DNA of 64,000 nucleotides from JAGLTA01 sp023142625 (GCA_030641665.1 DAOWHA010000050.1:6666-70665); one strand, 5' to 3'; shown: positions 31,857 to 42,840, counted from the first letter of the stretch. Made by a program: numbers and translations. The notes: a model not told the origin generated them from the sequence alone.

Positions 31857-33086
31857 TTATACAGAATCAATAAATGGCAATGCTCCGAATCTGCCCTTAA
31901 GGTATTTTTTAGAAAATTCAGTATCATTTCTTAAATCAGAATCAAACTCAGCTAAAGAAAACAGATCGCCTGCCCCAAACTTATTTTTTTCCGTAAACCA
32001 AAATTGTTCTTTGATAAAATCATCCTTATATGAAAGCAGACTTGTATCATGAGTAGTAACTATCAATTGAGCATTATTCGGATTATTTTTTTCAAACAAA
32101 TCAATAATAAATTTAGTTAAAAGCGGATGAACACTATTATCGAATTCATCAATAAATAAAACTTTGCCGTTTTCAAGCGTGTCGGCTATAGGTCCAATTA
32201 CATCAAAAAATTTTTGCGTTCCTTCGGACTCATTACCTAAATTAAATTTTTCAACTCCATTTTTTTTATCTTTTGAATTAAATTTACTGTGTAAAAAAAA
32301 TACAGTGTCCATCGTGTTTGGAATTTTTTTTTCGTTCATAAACATCATTTGTTTTCTTATATGTTCGGGTAATGGTATTTTTCTAACTTCTATATCAATA
32401 ATAGAAAAATCGGCTTTTTGCAAAAAATTTAAAACTTTATTTTTTTTATTTGAGTTGTCCCTAATCAATTTTAATGTATACCCCCTATATTCACCATTAT
32501 TAAAACCGCTAATAATATTAATATTTTTAAATCCATCTACAATTTTCATAGCAAGTTCATTATTCCATTGAGAAACTGCAGACAAAAATAATATTTCTTT
32601 TCTAGTTTTCACTTTAGCAATATCTTCACTTCCTTTAAAATCATTAAATAATTGAAATGATTGTTCTTTTCTAATTAAACATTTTTTTTCTTCTCCAGTA
32701 GATAAAATTTCTAATAAATTTTCTGTAATAATTTTATCTTTTAAAATAGAAAAATTATATTTAAAAATTTGGTTATCTAAAGAAAAAATAATTTCAAAAA
32801 AGGATGGTTGATTATTATCATCTGAAAGTAAAAATGGGTAATATGGCAAGCTTGAATCTTCGGAATTTTTTAATGAGTAAATTATTCCTTCTCTTAATAA
32901 ATCGAAAGCATTAAGCAATGTGCTTTTACCAGAGGAATTTGGACCATATATTAAAGAAATTTTTAATAAGTTTCGTTTATTTTTTTCAAAAGTATGCTCG
33001 CTTTTTCTTGCCAACATAGAAAAAGTTGTCTTTTCTTTAAAAATTTTAAAATTTTTTACTGAAAATTCAATAATTGATATTGACAT
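31857..33086 (-). CDS. AAA15-family ATPase (RloA/AbiLi-like)
   Basis: A 409-aa SMC/ABC-like ATPase. Walker A GPNSSGKST follows the RecF-like N-terminal strand (IIEFSVKNFKIFKEKTTF). Walker B is VLFIDEFDNSVHP, and a switch histidine lies in LIVTTHDTSLL. The central part (about residues 120-270) is the lid region. This gene comes first in a pair with rloB. Such ATPases are thought to sense infection and release or activate the partner. Confidence 0.85.
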   Translation of the reverse strand: MSISIIEFSVKNFKIFKEKTTFSMLARKSEHTFEKNKRNLLKISLIYGPNSSGKSTLLNAFDLLREGIIYSLKNSEDSSLPYYPFLLSDDNNQPSFFEIIFSLDNQIFKYNFSILKDKIITENLLEILSTGEEKKCLIRKEQSFQLFNDFKGSEDIAKVKTRKEILFLSAVSQWNNELAMKIVDGFKNINIISGFNNGEYRGYTLKLIRDNSNKKNKVLNFLQKADFSIIDIEVRKIPLPEHIRKQMMFMNEKKIPNTMDTVFFLHSKFNSKDKKNGVEKFNLGNESEGTQKFFDVIGPIADTLENGKVLFIDEFDNSVHPLLTKFIIDLFEKNNPNNAQLIVTTHDTSLLSYKDDFIKEQFWFTEKNKFGAGDLFSLAEFDSDLRNDTEFSKKYLKGRFGALPFIDSV

Positions 33087-33191
33087 AATTTTTGTAAATT
33101 ATTTACTTAAACTTATTTATAACATACATCAAATATTAAAATAATGCAAGATTTTGCAAAAAATTTACATTTTTTTATTATTTTTATTTTC

Positions 33192-34532
33192 CTAAAACAT
33201 CTTTTCAATCGCTTCGCTTATGTTTTTTGCTGGCATTAAATTTATGCTGGCATATTTTTTTTGCGCAGAATTAAACGGTATTAAAGCGTTTTTAAATCCG
33301 AGTTTCTCTGCCTCTTTTATTCTCTGCTCAAGGCGATTCACTTTTCTAATCTCCCCACCCAACCCGACCTCTCCGATAATAATCGTATCGTTTGGCAAAG
33401 CGATATTTTTAAAAGCGGAAACGATTGAAAGGCATATCGCTAAATCCAAAGCTGGCTCTGTGATTTTAATGCCGCCGACAATATTCAGATTTATATCCTG
33501 ATTTATAAGATTTATATTAGCGCGGCGGATTAAGACAGTGGCTAAAATCTGCAAACGGTTGGCGTCAAAACCAAACGCCCTGCGTTGGGGATATCCAAAA
33601 ATCGTTTTGCTCACAAGCGCTTGCGTCTCAATTAAAAATGTTCTCGTCCCTTCTAAAATAGAGCTTATGGCCGTTCCCGGCGCGCCTTGTCCGCTATCTG
33701 ACAAAAAAGCGCCTGCTGGATTTTTAACTTCTTGCAGCCCTTTTGACGACATAGCAAATACGCCAAGCTCCGAAGTGGCGCCGAAACGATTTTTTTTAGC
33801 ACGCAAAATCCTAAAATTATTCTTTTCTTCGCCTTCTAAATAAGCGACTGTGTCAACAAGATGTTCTAATGTCTTTGGTCCCGCGACCTGTCCGTCTTTT
33901 GTGATATGCCCGATAATAAAAATCGGGATATTAAATTTTTTCGCCGTATGCAACAGTTTGACAGTGGCAGCCCTGATCTGATTGATGCTGCCCGCCTCTG
34001 TTTCAAGTTCCATTGATGAAATAGTCTGAATTGAATCAATAATCGCTAAATTCGGCTTGACTTTTTCAATTGCCGCGCAAATTTTTTCCACTTCGGTTTC
34101 AGATGAAAATTTCATCTCTGAATTTTTAATTTCTAATCTGTCTAAACGCATCTTAATCTGATGCGCGGATTCCTCGCCAGAAACATATAGAGTATTATTA
34201 ATAACGGCTGCTATCTGTAAAAGCAGAGTTGACTTTCCTATTCCCGGCTCGCCTCCGATTAAAACAACGCTTCCCGGCACGATTCCTCCGCCTAAAACGC
34301 GATCAAACTCTTCAATGCCTGTTTTAACGCGCGCCAATTCTCCGCTTTTAATTGCGTTAAAATTAATGATATCCCCTGTTTCTATTTTAACTTCGCGCGC
34401 CTGATTTTTTTTATTGAAAATTTCAGCTTGTAAAGTTCCCCATTGTCCGCAATCAATACAGCGCCCCTGCCATTTTTGGCTTTGCGCTCCGCAATTGGAA
34501 CAACTATAAATTGTTTCTGTTTTTATCGGCAT
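33192..34532 (-). CDS. radA: DNA repair protein RadA (Sms)
   Basis: A 446-aa protein. The start giving MPIKTETIYSCSNCGAQSQK is used because it matches the family; a longer frame adds 15 residues from the terminator hairpin region. Zinc finger C11/C14/C25/C28, Walker A GGEPGIGKST, the RadA KNRFG motif in KKNRFGATSELGVF, and a C-terminal Lon-protease-like domain are all present. It acts in recombination and branch migration, complementing RecO, RecG and DprA in this window. Confidence 0.95.
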   Translation of the reverse strand: MPIKTETIYSCSNCGAQSQKWQGRCIDCGQWGTLQAEIFNKKNQAREVKIETGDIINFNAIKSGELARVKTGIEEFDRVLGGGIVPGSVVLIGGEPGIGKSTLLLQIAAVINNTLYVSGEESAHQIKMRLDRLEIKNSEMKFSSETEVEKICAAIEKVKPNLAIIDSIQTISSMELETEAGSINQIRAATVKLLHTAKKFNIPIFIIGHITKDGQVAGPKTLEHLVDTVAYLEGEEKNNFRILRAKKNRFGATSELGVFAMSSKGLQEVKNPAGAFLSDSGQGAPGTAISSILEGTRTFLIETQALVSKTIFGYPQRRAFGFDANRLQILATVLIRRANINLINQDINLNIVGGIKITEPALDLAICLSIVSAFKNIALPNDTIIIGEVGLGGEIRKVNRLEQRIKEAEKLGFKNALIPFNSAQKKYASINLMPAKNISEAIEKMF

Positions 34533-34542
34533 AGGCAAATTT

Positions 34543-34574
34543 ATTAAAAAAAACGGCGCGTCTGCGATGCGCCG
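34543..34574 (-). terminator. Terminator downstream of the giant protein gene
   Basis: Minus-strand stem CGGCGC / GCGCCG followed by TTTTTTTT. It separates the giant gene from radA. Confidence 0.75.
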
Positions 34575-34634
34575 CAAAAATTTTTAACTAAATAAAAAAT
34601 TACAAATATAAAACATTTTTCTTATAAATTTATA

Positions 34635-37600
34635 CTATTCTTCTATAAGAAAAAATATCTCTTTTAATATATCGCCGTTCTCGCTTCTAATAACAGGATC
34701 AATGGATATCGCTGGAAAATCATCATCTGTTCCCTCGCCTCCGTCGTCTCGGCAATAGAACATATCAAAATAAGTTTCATTGCAAATTCCGGCAATATCG
34801 CAATCAGCTGTCGGATTATTTAAAATCCAATCTTCCCATGGCCAATAAGATATGTCAGGCCAAGGATTCTCGCACATAAAAGTATTTATCGTCATCTTCT
34901 TTTTAGCGCTGCCATAATCAATAACGCCGTTAGATACGGCTTTAATATCTAAAATCGCTTTGCCGTTTATCGGATTAGCTGTTAAAACAGCGTTTCCCAG
35001 CGCGGTTGAAATCTGAAAAATATCATCGCTGTCTATCTCTGTCCATGTCCAGTCAAAATCGTTCGGATTTAAAATATTGCCTGTGCTATCATCAACCGCG
35101 AAACTGTAAAACTGGTGCTGGTTTCCAGCAGCGCCTCCGTCTGAGTCGCGAATGCAATCATTCTTACCAGCGCATAAAAATATATCAGAACTCATATCTT
35201 CATAAATCAAGTTTGGTAACGGCGAATCTCCGACTTCTACATCAACTCTGATATAATCAATATCGCAAATTATATCGCCTGTTGTAAAATTCCAACTATA
35301 ATCTCCGTCCATCGCGATTCCATATTCGCTTAAAACGCCCTCGGCAACAGCATCTGTTAAGTCGGGGTCGCCTTTTATAATAACTCTATAAATAGTAGCT
35401 GGATTTAAATCTTCTTTTGGCGCGAAATATACTATTGTGCTGCTAGAATTTACAGTTAAACTCCCATCAATAGCGCACCAAACTTCCCCTGCAAAACTAT
35501 ATAAAGTTGAAGTGGATGTATCTGTCGGACAAATTCCTTCAACCGTATATTCAGTGATTACTTCCATATTATCTTCGTTCTTTATGCTGTTTCCTTTCAT
35601 CTCTTGGTCAAACTCCGCGCTAATTAAAACATTGCGGCAGACATCTATATTTCCGCCAACAGGCATTGTCGGTGGAATAACCACAGGGCGCGTACGGCAG
35701 CAAGTATCGTTTCCACATAAAAGTGGCGCGGAGCAGTCAGCGTCCTGTTCGCATCCGCAGCACCAGCCGCGGCTGTTTCCAACGCAAGCGTCAATATTAG
35801 GGGTGCATTCTAATGGAGCAAAGCATTGATCATTATTCATGTCGCAACAGCAAAAACAATTATTATAATTAGGATCAACCCCGCCTGTCGGGCAAATCGC
35901 GCTGTCTTCCATGCATCCATATCCGATCATACAACTGCTAACGCCTTCTTGGCAGCAATTCCCTCCGCCTAAAATGCAAGGCACGCCAGGACCTGTCGGC
36001 TCAATAACAGTTATAATTCCACTCCCTGTAATTCCATCTGCTTGCGCGTTTATGTTAGTTGTTCCTAATGAAATAGCGTCAACCTGCTGATACGGATCTA
36101 TATCGCCATTAGGCAATTCAATATCCTGTAAAGGAAATGCTAAATCGGCAATAAGTCCGTCATTGCTCCACCAGTTCCAATTATAATTTAACGGATTTAT
36201 TGTTTGTCCGCTTGGATCGCAACTGTCTGGCGAAGACCTTGCTATAGATTTATAATCAACAACATCGCCAATATAAGCCGAGGCGTTTGTCGGAATTACT
36301 TCGACTGAACTCAGCGCGCATAAAGCGTCAGCTCCGCTTTTTGTTTTAAATATCCACGAATAAGAATCGTTTCCGTTGGTTTCAATCGCGCCGTCGCCGC
36401 AAACAGCAAGCCCGCTTGATCCTTCATTTAAGCAAATATTTGAACAGCCATCGTTGTTTATTAAATTGCCGTCGTCGCAATCTTCGCCGATTCCTATATC
36501 TCTGTCTCCGCAAACAGAACTTTTAACGCCCTCGCTTAAACAAATGCTTGAACAGCCATCGCTTGAAATAATATTATTATCATCGCAATCCTCGCCTAAT
36601 TCAATCGCTCCATTTCCGCAAACCGCTGTGCCTGTTGATCCTTCCTTAAGGCATTTATCAGAACATCCGTCGCCATTAGTCTGATTGCCATCGTCGCACG
36701 CTTCGCCGAATTCAAGAATGCTATTTCCGCAAACCGCTGTGCCTGTTGATCCTTCGTATAAACATTCAGATGAACAGCCGTCGCCGGAATTAGTATTATT
36801 GTCATCGCAATTTTCATAAATATCTAAACCTCCATTACCGCAAGTATTAGTAACCGATCCTGTGTTTAAACAATTAACACTACATCCAACGCTGTTAACT
36901 GGATAGCATTCCTGGCTCGGCTGCCCGCAATGGTCTGCGGCGCCATTCCAAAGGCAAGACGCGCCGCATAGCGCATCTCCGTCGCATTCTTCGCCAGAAG
37001 CCAAATTGCTATTTAATTTTATTAAATAATCTCCTAACACAGATTTAACCCCGTTTTCGCCTGTCTTAATTACTGCTCTGTAATAATTATCCTGCGTAAA
37101 ATTGCCAACCGCAGAAAAGGTTGCCACGGATTCTCCCGTAAAATTATTCCAGAGATAAAATGGATTTGTAATATTAATAACTGCCGTCAACGGATTAAAA
37201 GGGCAAGACGAATCGCCGCCGCAATCATAAATTCTTATGCTTCCGTTAGCGCCGTTAGTTAAAGTGGCGGAATTAACCTCGCCGTCAAAGCGCAAGCCCA
37301 TTTCCGCGTTAATGCAGACAGAATCGCATTCATACCAATGCTCAATAATGCTTAATCCTTGAAAATCAACTTTTAATAGCGCTTTTCCTGTCTTATTATC
37401 CGGCATTGCATTAGCTCTAATGTAAGTATTGCCGTTTCCAATAGCGCTAACTGTTTCGTTGGTTGTCGCGCTTCCAGATACTGTGGCGATTAACGGATCA
37501 TCGCTGCTCCAATTCATACTCTGCCCTAAAACATTAATTATAATACAAGGATTATCTTTAGATATTAATGTCGCGATAAAATCCTGAGTGGCAGACTCCA

Positions 37601-40600
37601 TAACTAATTTAGCGGGATTAGGGTTAACAACAACTTCGCCTATCTCGCATTGAATAAGATCGTCGCGAGTTTTAAAATGCCAAACGAAATCGTCAATTAA
37701 AGGATTTCCAGCCGCAGTTGTTATCCCTCCGGCGCTTCCGATTAAAGTAATTTGATGCCAACTATTTTGATTTAACAGAACTGCCGGATGAAACTCAAAA
37801 GCTTCAATACCTATGCCAAAAGGATGATAAATAAATCCTCCTGCAATAGGAGCTCCGAGAATAATACAAGTTGAATCAGCGCATTCCTGAACTAAAACAT
37901 TCGCGTTATTAACGGTTGCTTGACTTACAACTTCTGAAAAACTGGCGCCGATAGCCGCGTTTACGCATACATCATTTCCGCCCGCTCTGCCTATCCACGG
38001 CGTAGGGCTTGGCACTACTGGGTCGTACGGAAATTCAGTATCGCATTCTTCTCTCATAAAGTAGTCGCCTGTCGTAAAACTCCATGTGTATGTTGAAAAA
38101 TTAGCCGTCGGACAAGCGCCTACATAACAGGCTCCGTCTGGACAGCAAACCTGCGTTGCGGAATCAGGGCAATTGGCATTATTTCCCGCGCAATCTCCGA
38201 TCTCAAAAGGGATAGAATTAGAACTTCTGTTTCCGCTATTATCTAAAACATAAACAGGTCCGCTTTGCGCTTCTGTTGGAATTCCCGGAACCTGAGCGTT
38301 ATTTATAAAAATGTCAGACCAGCCGCCGATAGCGCCAGCGGAAATATTCGGAAAGGCAGGTGTTCCGTCGTAAAATTCAATGTCTCCCAATAATGCGCCA
38401 AAATGCTCTCCGTAAATATCAACCAGTGTGTTAATCGGTCCGAAAACAGGAGCTATTTTGCACATTCCCGGCAATAGCTCGCAACCAGCGCCGACAACGC
38501 ATACATCAAAAAATTTTCCGTTGCTGTCTTCTGTTCCGATAGTTACTATGACATCTCCGTCAGCAGCGCCTGCTGGGACTTTTACAATAATGCTGTTAGC
38601 GCTCCAATAATCAACTCCGCATTCGGAAGGAAAACTAAAATCACCCGCAGTTCCGTTAAAAGTTACCGTATTTCCAGCGTGGCTATTTGTAAAACCGCTG
38701 CCGTAAATTGTCACATACTGACCTTCTGGACCTCTGTTCGGCTCTATATAATCAATGCGCGGACCTGTCGGCGAATTCGTTACTCTAAAATTCAAATAAT
38801 TTCCATAATCTCCTCCTGCTGAAACAGCTCTAAATCCGACATCTCCTGATTGTATGTTCGGAATTTGGCAATCTATTTCTAAATCAGGGTTGGGAACTGA
38901 ATTTAAGCCAGCAATATTACTGCTGTCATTTCCAAATTCAATAGTTGAACCGGCTAAAATATTCAATCCGTGTCCGCGAATACTCTCTTCATAAAAACCG
39001 CAATCACTACCCAAGCAAGCAGACCCAGCTTCAATATTTTCCACTTTGCAAAGACCTGGACGAACTGTTCCGTCGTCAAAAAAATCTGGAATTATTGTTC
39101 CGCGCGCGTCATTAGTAGCGTCGCTATATCCGCTGTCAGCCGTAACTTCTATTGGTCCATTCACTACGCCTATTGGAACAACTGCTATAATCTGTCTGTC
39201 TGTCCAAACGCTGATACATTGCGCGTTAACAGTATTTGCTAAATCCGCTGCTATTCCGTTGATCGTAATCTGAGAACTCGGACCGTAAGCGCCAAAATTT
39301 CTTCCCCAAATAGAAACCAAATTTCCAGCGGTTCCGACAGGTATGCCGTGAGGGCTGCAACTATCTGAATCATTAGGAGTTATACAATCAATAATCGGTC
39401 CGTCTTGGCAAAGACAGCATATAGTTGTTCCGAGTGGATAACCTGCCGCTTCACACTCTACTGTTGATAAACCAAAATTTTGACAATCACAGATTCCTGA
39501 AGCGCATATACTGTCATCGCAATTGCATAACGGATCGCCTATGTCAATATCGCAGGCAGATCCAACGCAAGCGGCGCAATCAACTCCTCCGCAATCAATT
39601 CCTATTTCATCGGCATTTAATATGCTGTCGCAGCAATGCGCCGCGCGCAGAGAAAAACTGCGAGTGTCATCGGTTGTATTACTGTCTAAATCAGCTGCTT
39701 CCGCAGTTAAAGAATAAATTATTCCCGCGCTATATCCTAAAGCGACTGTCGGCTGCCATATAGCAGTTCCGCTTGGCAAAATCCATGGTAGAGGATTACC
39801 GCACAATCCAGGTCCTGGGCAAGGAATAATAACTGTCGGGGTGCCTCCTAAAAAAGCCAAACTGCCATTATTATCGCTGAATTCCACTTGGCTAACGCCA
39901 GAATCGTCTGTGGCTGATGATCCCAAATTATTAGGCGTATTTAAACAGACTTGATTTTGGCTAATTAGATTTACTGTTGGCGGCTGGCAATCTACTAAAT
40001 TGTTAGTGAAAAATTGCGGATGCTCATTAACAGCGATATTGTCCTGTAAAGTCAATCCTCCTGCTGACTGAACTCCGCCAGCGCCGATTATTACTTCTAT
40101 GTCAATAGTAGAATTATCGTCAAAACATCTGTCCGCTCCGCAAGGATTAGCAGTACAGGTTCCAGTTAATGGGCTAAACTCAACTATTTTGCCGCTAACC
40201 GTAAAATTGCCAACAATTAAATTTAATGCTCCGCCAGCACATTGGGAATTTACTCCTGTCCCTTGAATAATTATAGAAGCCGCGTCAACAGAAGCAGGAT
40301 CAACATTTTTGTTAAAATATATTCTAATTACGGAATTCATCGGATTTGTTATTGTAAAAGGACAATTTTCGTCCGGAGGCTGGATAGAAGTTACTATAAA
40401 ACTTTCTGCGCCAGGGCATCCTGGACAAGTTAGCATTGGATCTGACTGCCAAGCGCAGACAAGCGGATTAATGGTATTTTGGCATCTTAAGCATCCGCCT
40501 GCGGCGCAAGTTCCTAATTCAAGAATACAATCGCAGGGCGAACCAGCCATTCCTCCTCCGCCGCCAGTCGCTTCAGTTAAACTATTTAATATAAATTGTG

Positions 40601-40925
40601 TGATGGCAAAAGACGCTAAAATAATGAGAAGTCCTATAACAGCGCTGATTAAAACTCTCTTTGCTTTATTCACTTTCTCTGGAACTCCGCCTGAAGTCAT
40701 CCATAAAAATCCGCCGTATAAAATTAAAGTAATAGCTAAAACGCCTAAAAAACCGAGCATGGCATTGATTACCGCAAAAACCATTGACTTTAGTCCGCGT
40801 GTTCCCAATTCTAAAATAGAAGAATATTCTAAGCCGTAAGTTTGGGCGGAAGCGGAAACAGCGATACTGAAAACCGCTAAAAACGCAATGGCGAATAAAA
40901 TAAATTTTCGTTTTTTAAACATCAT
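34635..40925 (-). CDS. Giant surface protein (2096 aa) on a VirB2/TrbC-like anchor
   Basis: Residues 1-28 form a signal peptide ending SASAQ. Two helices (about 50-76 and 90-113) with YGGFLWMTSGG between them resemble VirB2/TrbC pilins, followed by a short poly-Gly linker. The rest is extracellular: Cys-rich segments, IPT/TIG-like folds (DYIEPNRGPEGQYVTIYGSG, VDIYGEHFGALLGDIEFYDG), Ig-like repeats, Big_2-like parts, and about four 37-aa DUF4215 repeats at residues about 1361-1515 (CGN-x-E-x2-EACDDGN-x4-DGCS). It probably acts in adhesion or host contact. The first 115 residues are nearly identical to the 41170-42840 protein. Confidence 0.8.
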   Translation of the reverse strand: MMFKKRKFILFAIAFLAVFSIAVSASAQTYGLEYSSILELGTRGLKSMVFAVINAMLGFLGVLAITLILYGGFLWMTSGGVPEKVNKAKRVLISAVIGLLIILASFAITQFILNSLTEATGGGGGMAGSPCDCILELGTCAAGGCLRCQNTINPLVCAWQSDPMLTCPGCPGAESFIVTSIQPPDENCPFTITNPMNSVIRIYFNKNVDPASVDAASIIIQGTGVNSQCAGGALNLIVGNFTVSGKIVEFSPLTGTCTANPCGADRCFDDNSTIDIEVIIGAGGVQSAGGLTLQDNIAVNEHPQFFTNNLVDCQPPTVNLISQNQVCLNTPNNLGSSATDDSGVSQVEFSDNNGSLAFLGGTPTVIIPCPGPGLCGNPLPWILPSGTAIWQPTVALGYSAGIIYSLTAEAADLDSNTTDDTRSFSLRAAHCCDSILNADEIGIDCGGVDCAACVGSACDIDIGDPLCNCDDSICASGICDCQNFGLSTVECEAAGYPLGTTICCLCQDGPIIDCITPNDSDSCSPHGIPVGTAGNLVSIWGRNFGAYGPSSQITINGIAADLANTVNAQCISVWTDRQIIAVVPIGVVNGPIEVTADSGYSDATNDARGTIIPDFFDDGTVRPGLCKVENIEAGSACLGSDCGFYEESIRGHGLNILAGSTIEFGNDSSNIAGLNSVPNPDLEIDCQIPNIQSGDVGFRAVSAGGDYGNYLNFRVTNSPTGPRIDYIEPNRGPEGQYVTIYGSGFTNSHAGNTVTFNGTAGDFSFPSECGVDYWSANSIIVKVPAGAADGDVIVTIGTEDSNGKFFDVCVVGAGCELLPGMCKIAPVFGPINTLVDIYGEHFGALLGDIEFYDGTPAFPNISAGAIGGWSDIFINNAQVPGIPTEAQSGPVYVLDNSGNRSSNSIPFEIGDCAGNNANCPDSATQVCCPDGACYVGACPTANFSTYTWSFTTGDYFMREECDTEFPYDPVVPSPTPWIGRAGGNDVCVNAAIGASFSEVVSQATVNNANVLVQECADSTCIILGAPIAGGFIYHPFGIGIEAFEFHPAVLLNQNSWHQITLIGSAGGITTAAGNPLIDDFVWHFKTRDDLIQCEIGEVVVNPNPAKLVMESATQDFIATLISKDNPCIIINVLGQSMNWSSDDPLIATVSGSATTNETVSAIGNGNTYIRANAMPDNKTGKALLKVDFQGLSIIEHWYECDSVCINAEMGLRFDGEVNSATLTNGANGSIRIYDCGGDSSCPFNPLTAVINITNPFYLWNNFTGESVATFSAVGNFTQDNYYRAVIKTGENGVKSVLGDYLIKLNSNLASGEECDGDALCGASCLWNGAADHCGQPSQECYPVNSVGCSVNCLNTGSVTNTCGNGGLDIYENCDDNNTNSGDGCSSECLYEGSTGTAVCGNSILEFGEACDDGNQTNGDGCSDKCLKEGSTGTAVCGNGAIELGEDCDDNNIISSDGCSSICLSEGVKSSVCGDRDIGIGEDCDDGNLINNDGCSNICLNEGSSGLAVCGDGAIETNGNDSYSWIFKTKSGADALCALSSVEVIPTNASAYIGDVVDYKSIARSSPDSCDPSGQTINPLNYNWNWWSNDGLIADLAFPLQDIELPNGDIDPYQQVDAISLGTTNINAQADGITGSGIITVIEPTGPGVPCILGGGNCCQEGVSSCMIGYGCMEDSAICPTGGVDPNYNNCFCCCDMNNDQCFAPLECTPNIDACVGNSRGWCCGCEQDADCSAPLLCGNDTCCRTRPVVIPPTMPVGGNIDVCRNVLISAEFDQEMKGNSIKNEDNMEVITEYTVEGICPTDTSTSTLYSFAGEVWCAIDGSLTVNSSSTIVYFAPKEDLNPATIYRVIIKGDPDLTDAVAEGVLSEYGIAMDGDYSWNFTTGDIICDIDYIRVDVEVGDSPLPNLIYEDMSSDIFLCAGKNDCIRDSDGGAAGNQHQFYSFAVDDSTGNILNPNDFDWTWTEIDSDDIFQISTALGNAVLTANPINGKAILDIKAVSNGVIDYGSAKKKMTINTFMCENPWPDISYWPWEDWILNNPTADCDIAGICNETYFDMFYCRDDGGEGTDDDFPAISIDPVIRSENGDILKEIFFLIEE

Positions 40926-40979
40926 ATTTTAAAATTTGCAATTCTTTAATATTCAATTTTACTAACTTCAACCACATTC

Positions 40980-41122
40980 TGTCTTTGCGAGGAGTTGAAT
41001 GAGCGCAGCGAATGAGATGCGACGAAGCAATCTTATTACTGAGCGGACAAATCTATAATCATAATTCTTTCTGCTTAAGTAATGGGATTGCTTCGCTCCG
41101 TTGCACTCCGCTCGCAAAGACA
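40980..41122. repeat. R1 palindromic repeat, copy 9
   Basis: Starts TGTCTTTGCGAGGAGTTGAA; the right end is of the CCGCTCGCAAAGACA form. It lies between the two anchor-sharing surface protein genes. Confidence 0.9.
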
Positions 41123-41169
41123 GTATGTGAAAAAAATTTAGATTTATTTATAAAATTTTAAATTATTTA

Positions 41170-42840
41170 TTAAGGGCACGCACACCATGCTCCGTCGCAG
41201 CAACATGGTCCTAAAGTAGGAACGCCAGCGCATCCTGGTCCTTCGCTCGGATACAAGCAATTCTGATAATTGTTTTTCACTCCTGCTGTTGCCTGGCTTT
41301 GATAAGCAGTTGCTGTTTGAAATTTAGAATGATTAATACTTGCCTGCGTCGCGCCGCCGATATCCTCAGCTGTTATCCAATACCCGACTGTTCCGCCTAA
41401 AATTCCAATATTGCTGGTATTCAGACTGCTATACATCATTATATCTGAAAACAAAATCTGAATCGGATCTTTTAGTGTAACGCCAACTTCATTTACAAGC
41501 GGGCTAACACTAATAATTGTCGGAGATGTTAAATTAATATTATTAGTCGTGTTAAACTGCCAAATATAATCATCAGTCGGCGACTCTTCTGATATTCCGT
41601 CATTATCGCCGTCAAAAGAATTGCTTGCCATATCAACTATGCCGTCAAAAGGGTACGCAGCTTCAGGACAAATAAGGCAGGTCGCGGCCTTAATCGTTGT
41701 GGTTATATTTGCCAATGCTGGCAGACAATAGATTGTCTCTCCGCAAGAATTCGTTCCGCAAGGTGTTCCTAAAAATTCAACTGTTCTATATTGGTTGGAA
41801 ATAGACAAAAATCCTGCGACTGGCGCGCCGTCATTGACTAAAATATTTGCGTCTAATATTGACAACGGGTCAATAGCTTCTGAAAAATGCATCTGCACAA
41901 CTATATTGCGATCGTAAGTTCCGCTAGCTGCGGGCTGAACGATTTTAATATAAGGCGGCGTAACATCCAAAAAAGTGCTTATTTCAAATGACCAATCATA
42001 ACTGCCTAACGCTCCAAAAGCTGAACTTCCGTCTGATTTATTTATATTATTCGTGAGTTCAACAGTATGCCAAATATTTTCAACAGGGCTGCCAAGCGGA
42101 TTTATCGGCTTAAAGCGGAAAGTTCTGTCGTCGGCTGTTTTCGCCGCAAAAACTTCCGTAATATAAGGACCTGAAATAATTTCTCCTTGTTTGGCGATTT
42201 TTACATTAGGATTGCCACTTCCGTCTAAGACGATAGTGTCATACTCTCCAGCGTCAAACTCTCCATTGCCGTTAATGTCAACCCAATCGCCAAAAATTGT
42301 GCTGCCATTCGTGTCGTCAATCAAAGTGCTGACTTGCATCGCTTCCTTAAAGGTAACAACGATTGATGTGTTGCGGGCAATATTAAGCGAACCTGGCGCT
42401 GGATAAACGCTCTCAATAATTCCAGAGCCTAAGGCGCCGCCTCCGCCGCCACCACCACCGCCGCCGCCGCCAGTTGCGCCAGTTGCGCCAGTTAAACTCT
42501 TCATTATAAACTGCGTGATAGCAAAAGACGCTAAAATAATTAAAAGTCCGATCGCGCCGCTTATTAAAATCTTTTTCGCTTTTTCGATTTTCTCAGAAGC
42601 CCCTCCTGATGTCATCCAAACAAACCCTCCATATAAAATTATAACTATCGCCAATATTCCCAGAAATCCTAAAACAATATTAATAATCGTAAAAACCATT
42701 GATTTTAATCCGCGTGTTCCCAGTCCTAAAATTGAGGAATATTCTAATCCGTAAGTTTGCGCGGACGCGGAAACAGCAATGCTGAAAATCGCTAAAAACG
42801 CAATGGCGAATAAAATAAATTTTTGTTTTTTAAATCTCAT
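41170..42840 (-). CDS. Surface protein (556 aa) on a VirB2/TrbC-like anchor with SbsA-type Ig domains
   Basis: The N-terminus (signal peptide, two helices, WMTSGG loop) copies that of the 2096-aa neighbour, then a linker of about a dozen glycines follows (DNA 42433-42474). Two Big_5/SbsA-like Ig domains are visible (ESVYPAPGSLNIARNTSIVV and SPTIISVSPLVNEVGVTLKD). The C-terminus is Cys-rich (GPCCCDGAWCACP). Shared anchors with different displays suggest modular exchange. It could be a shorter sister or a truncated form of the giant protein. Confidence 0.78.
   Translation of the reverse strand: MRFKKQKFILFAIAFLAIFSIAVSASAQTYGLEYSSILGLGTRGLKSMVFTIINIVLGFLGILAIVIILYGGFVWMTSGGASEKIEKAKKILISGAIGLLIILASFAITQFIMKSLTGATGATGGGGGGGGGGGGALGSGIIESVYPAPGSLNIARNTSIVVTFKEAMQVSTLIDDTNGSTIFGDWVDINGNGEFDAGEYDTIVLDGSGNPNVKIAKQGEIISGPYITEVFAAKTADDRTFRFKPINPLGSPVENIWHTVELTNNINKSDGSSAFGALGSYDWSFEISTFLDVTPPYIKIVQPAASGTYDRNIVVQMHFSEAIDPLSILDANILVNDGAPVAGFLSISNQYRTVEFLGTPCGTNSCGETIYCLPALANITTTIKAATCLICPEAAYPFDGIVDMASNSFDGDNDGISEESPTDDYIWQFNTTNNINLTSPTIISVSPLVNEVGVTLKDPIQILFSDIMMYSSLNTSNIGILGGTVGYWITAEDIGGATQASINHSKFQTATAYQSQATAGVKNNYQNCLYPSEGPGCAGVPTLGPCCCDGAWCACP

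Noticed and set aside
35006..40839. Many plus-strand open frames opposite the giant genes
   Set aside because: They mirror long minus-strand genes that carry signal peptides and domain motifs; none has a recognisable protein pattern.
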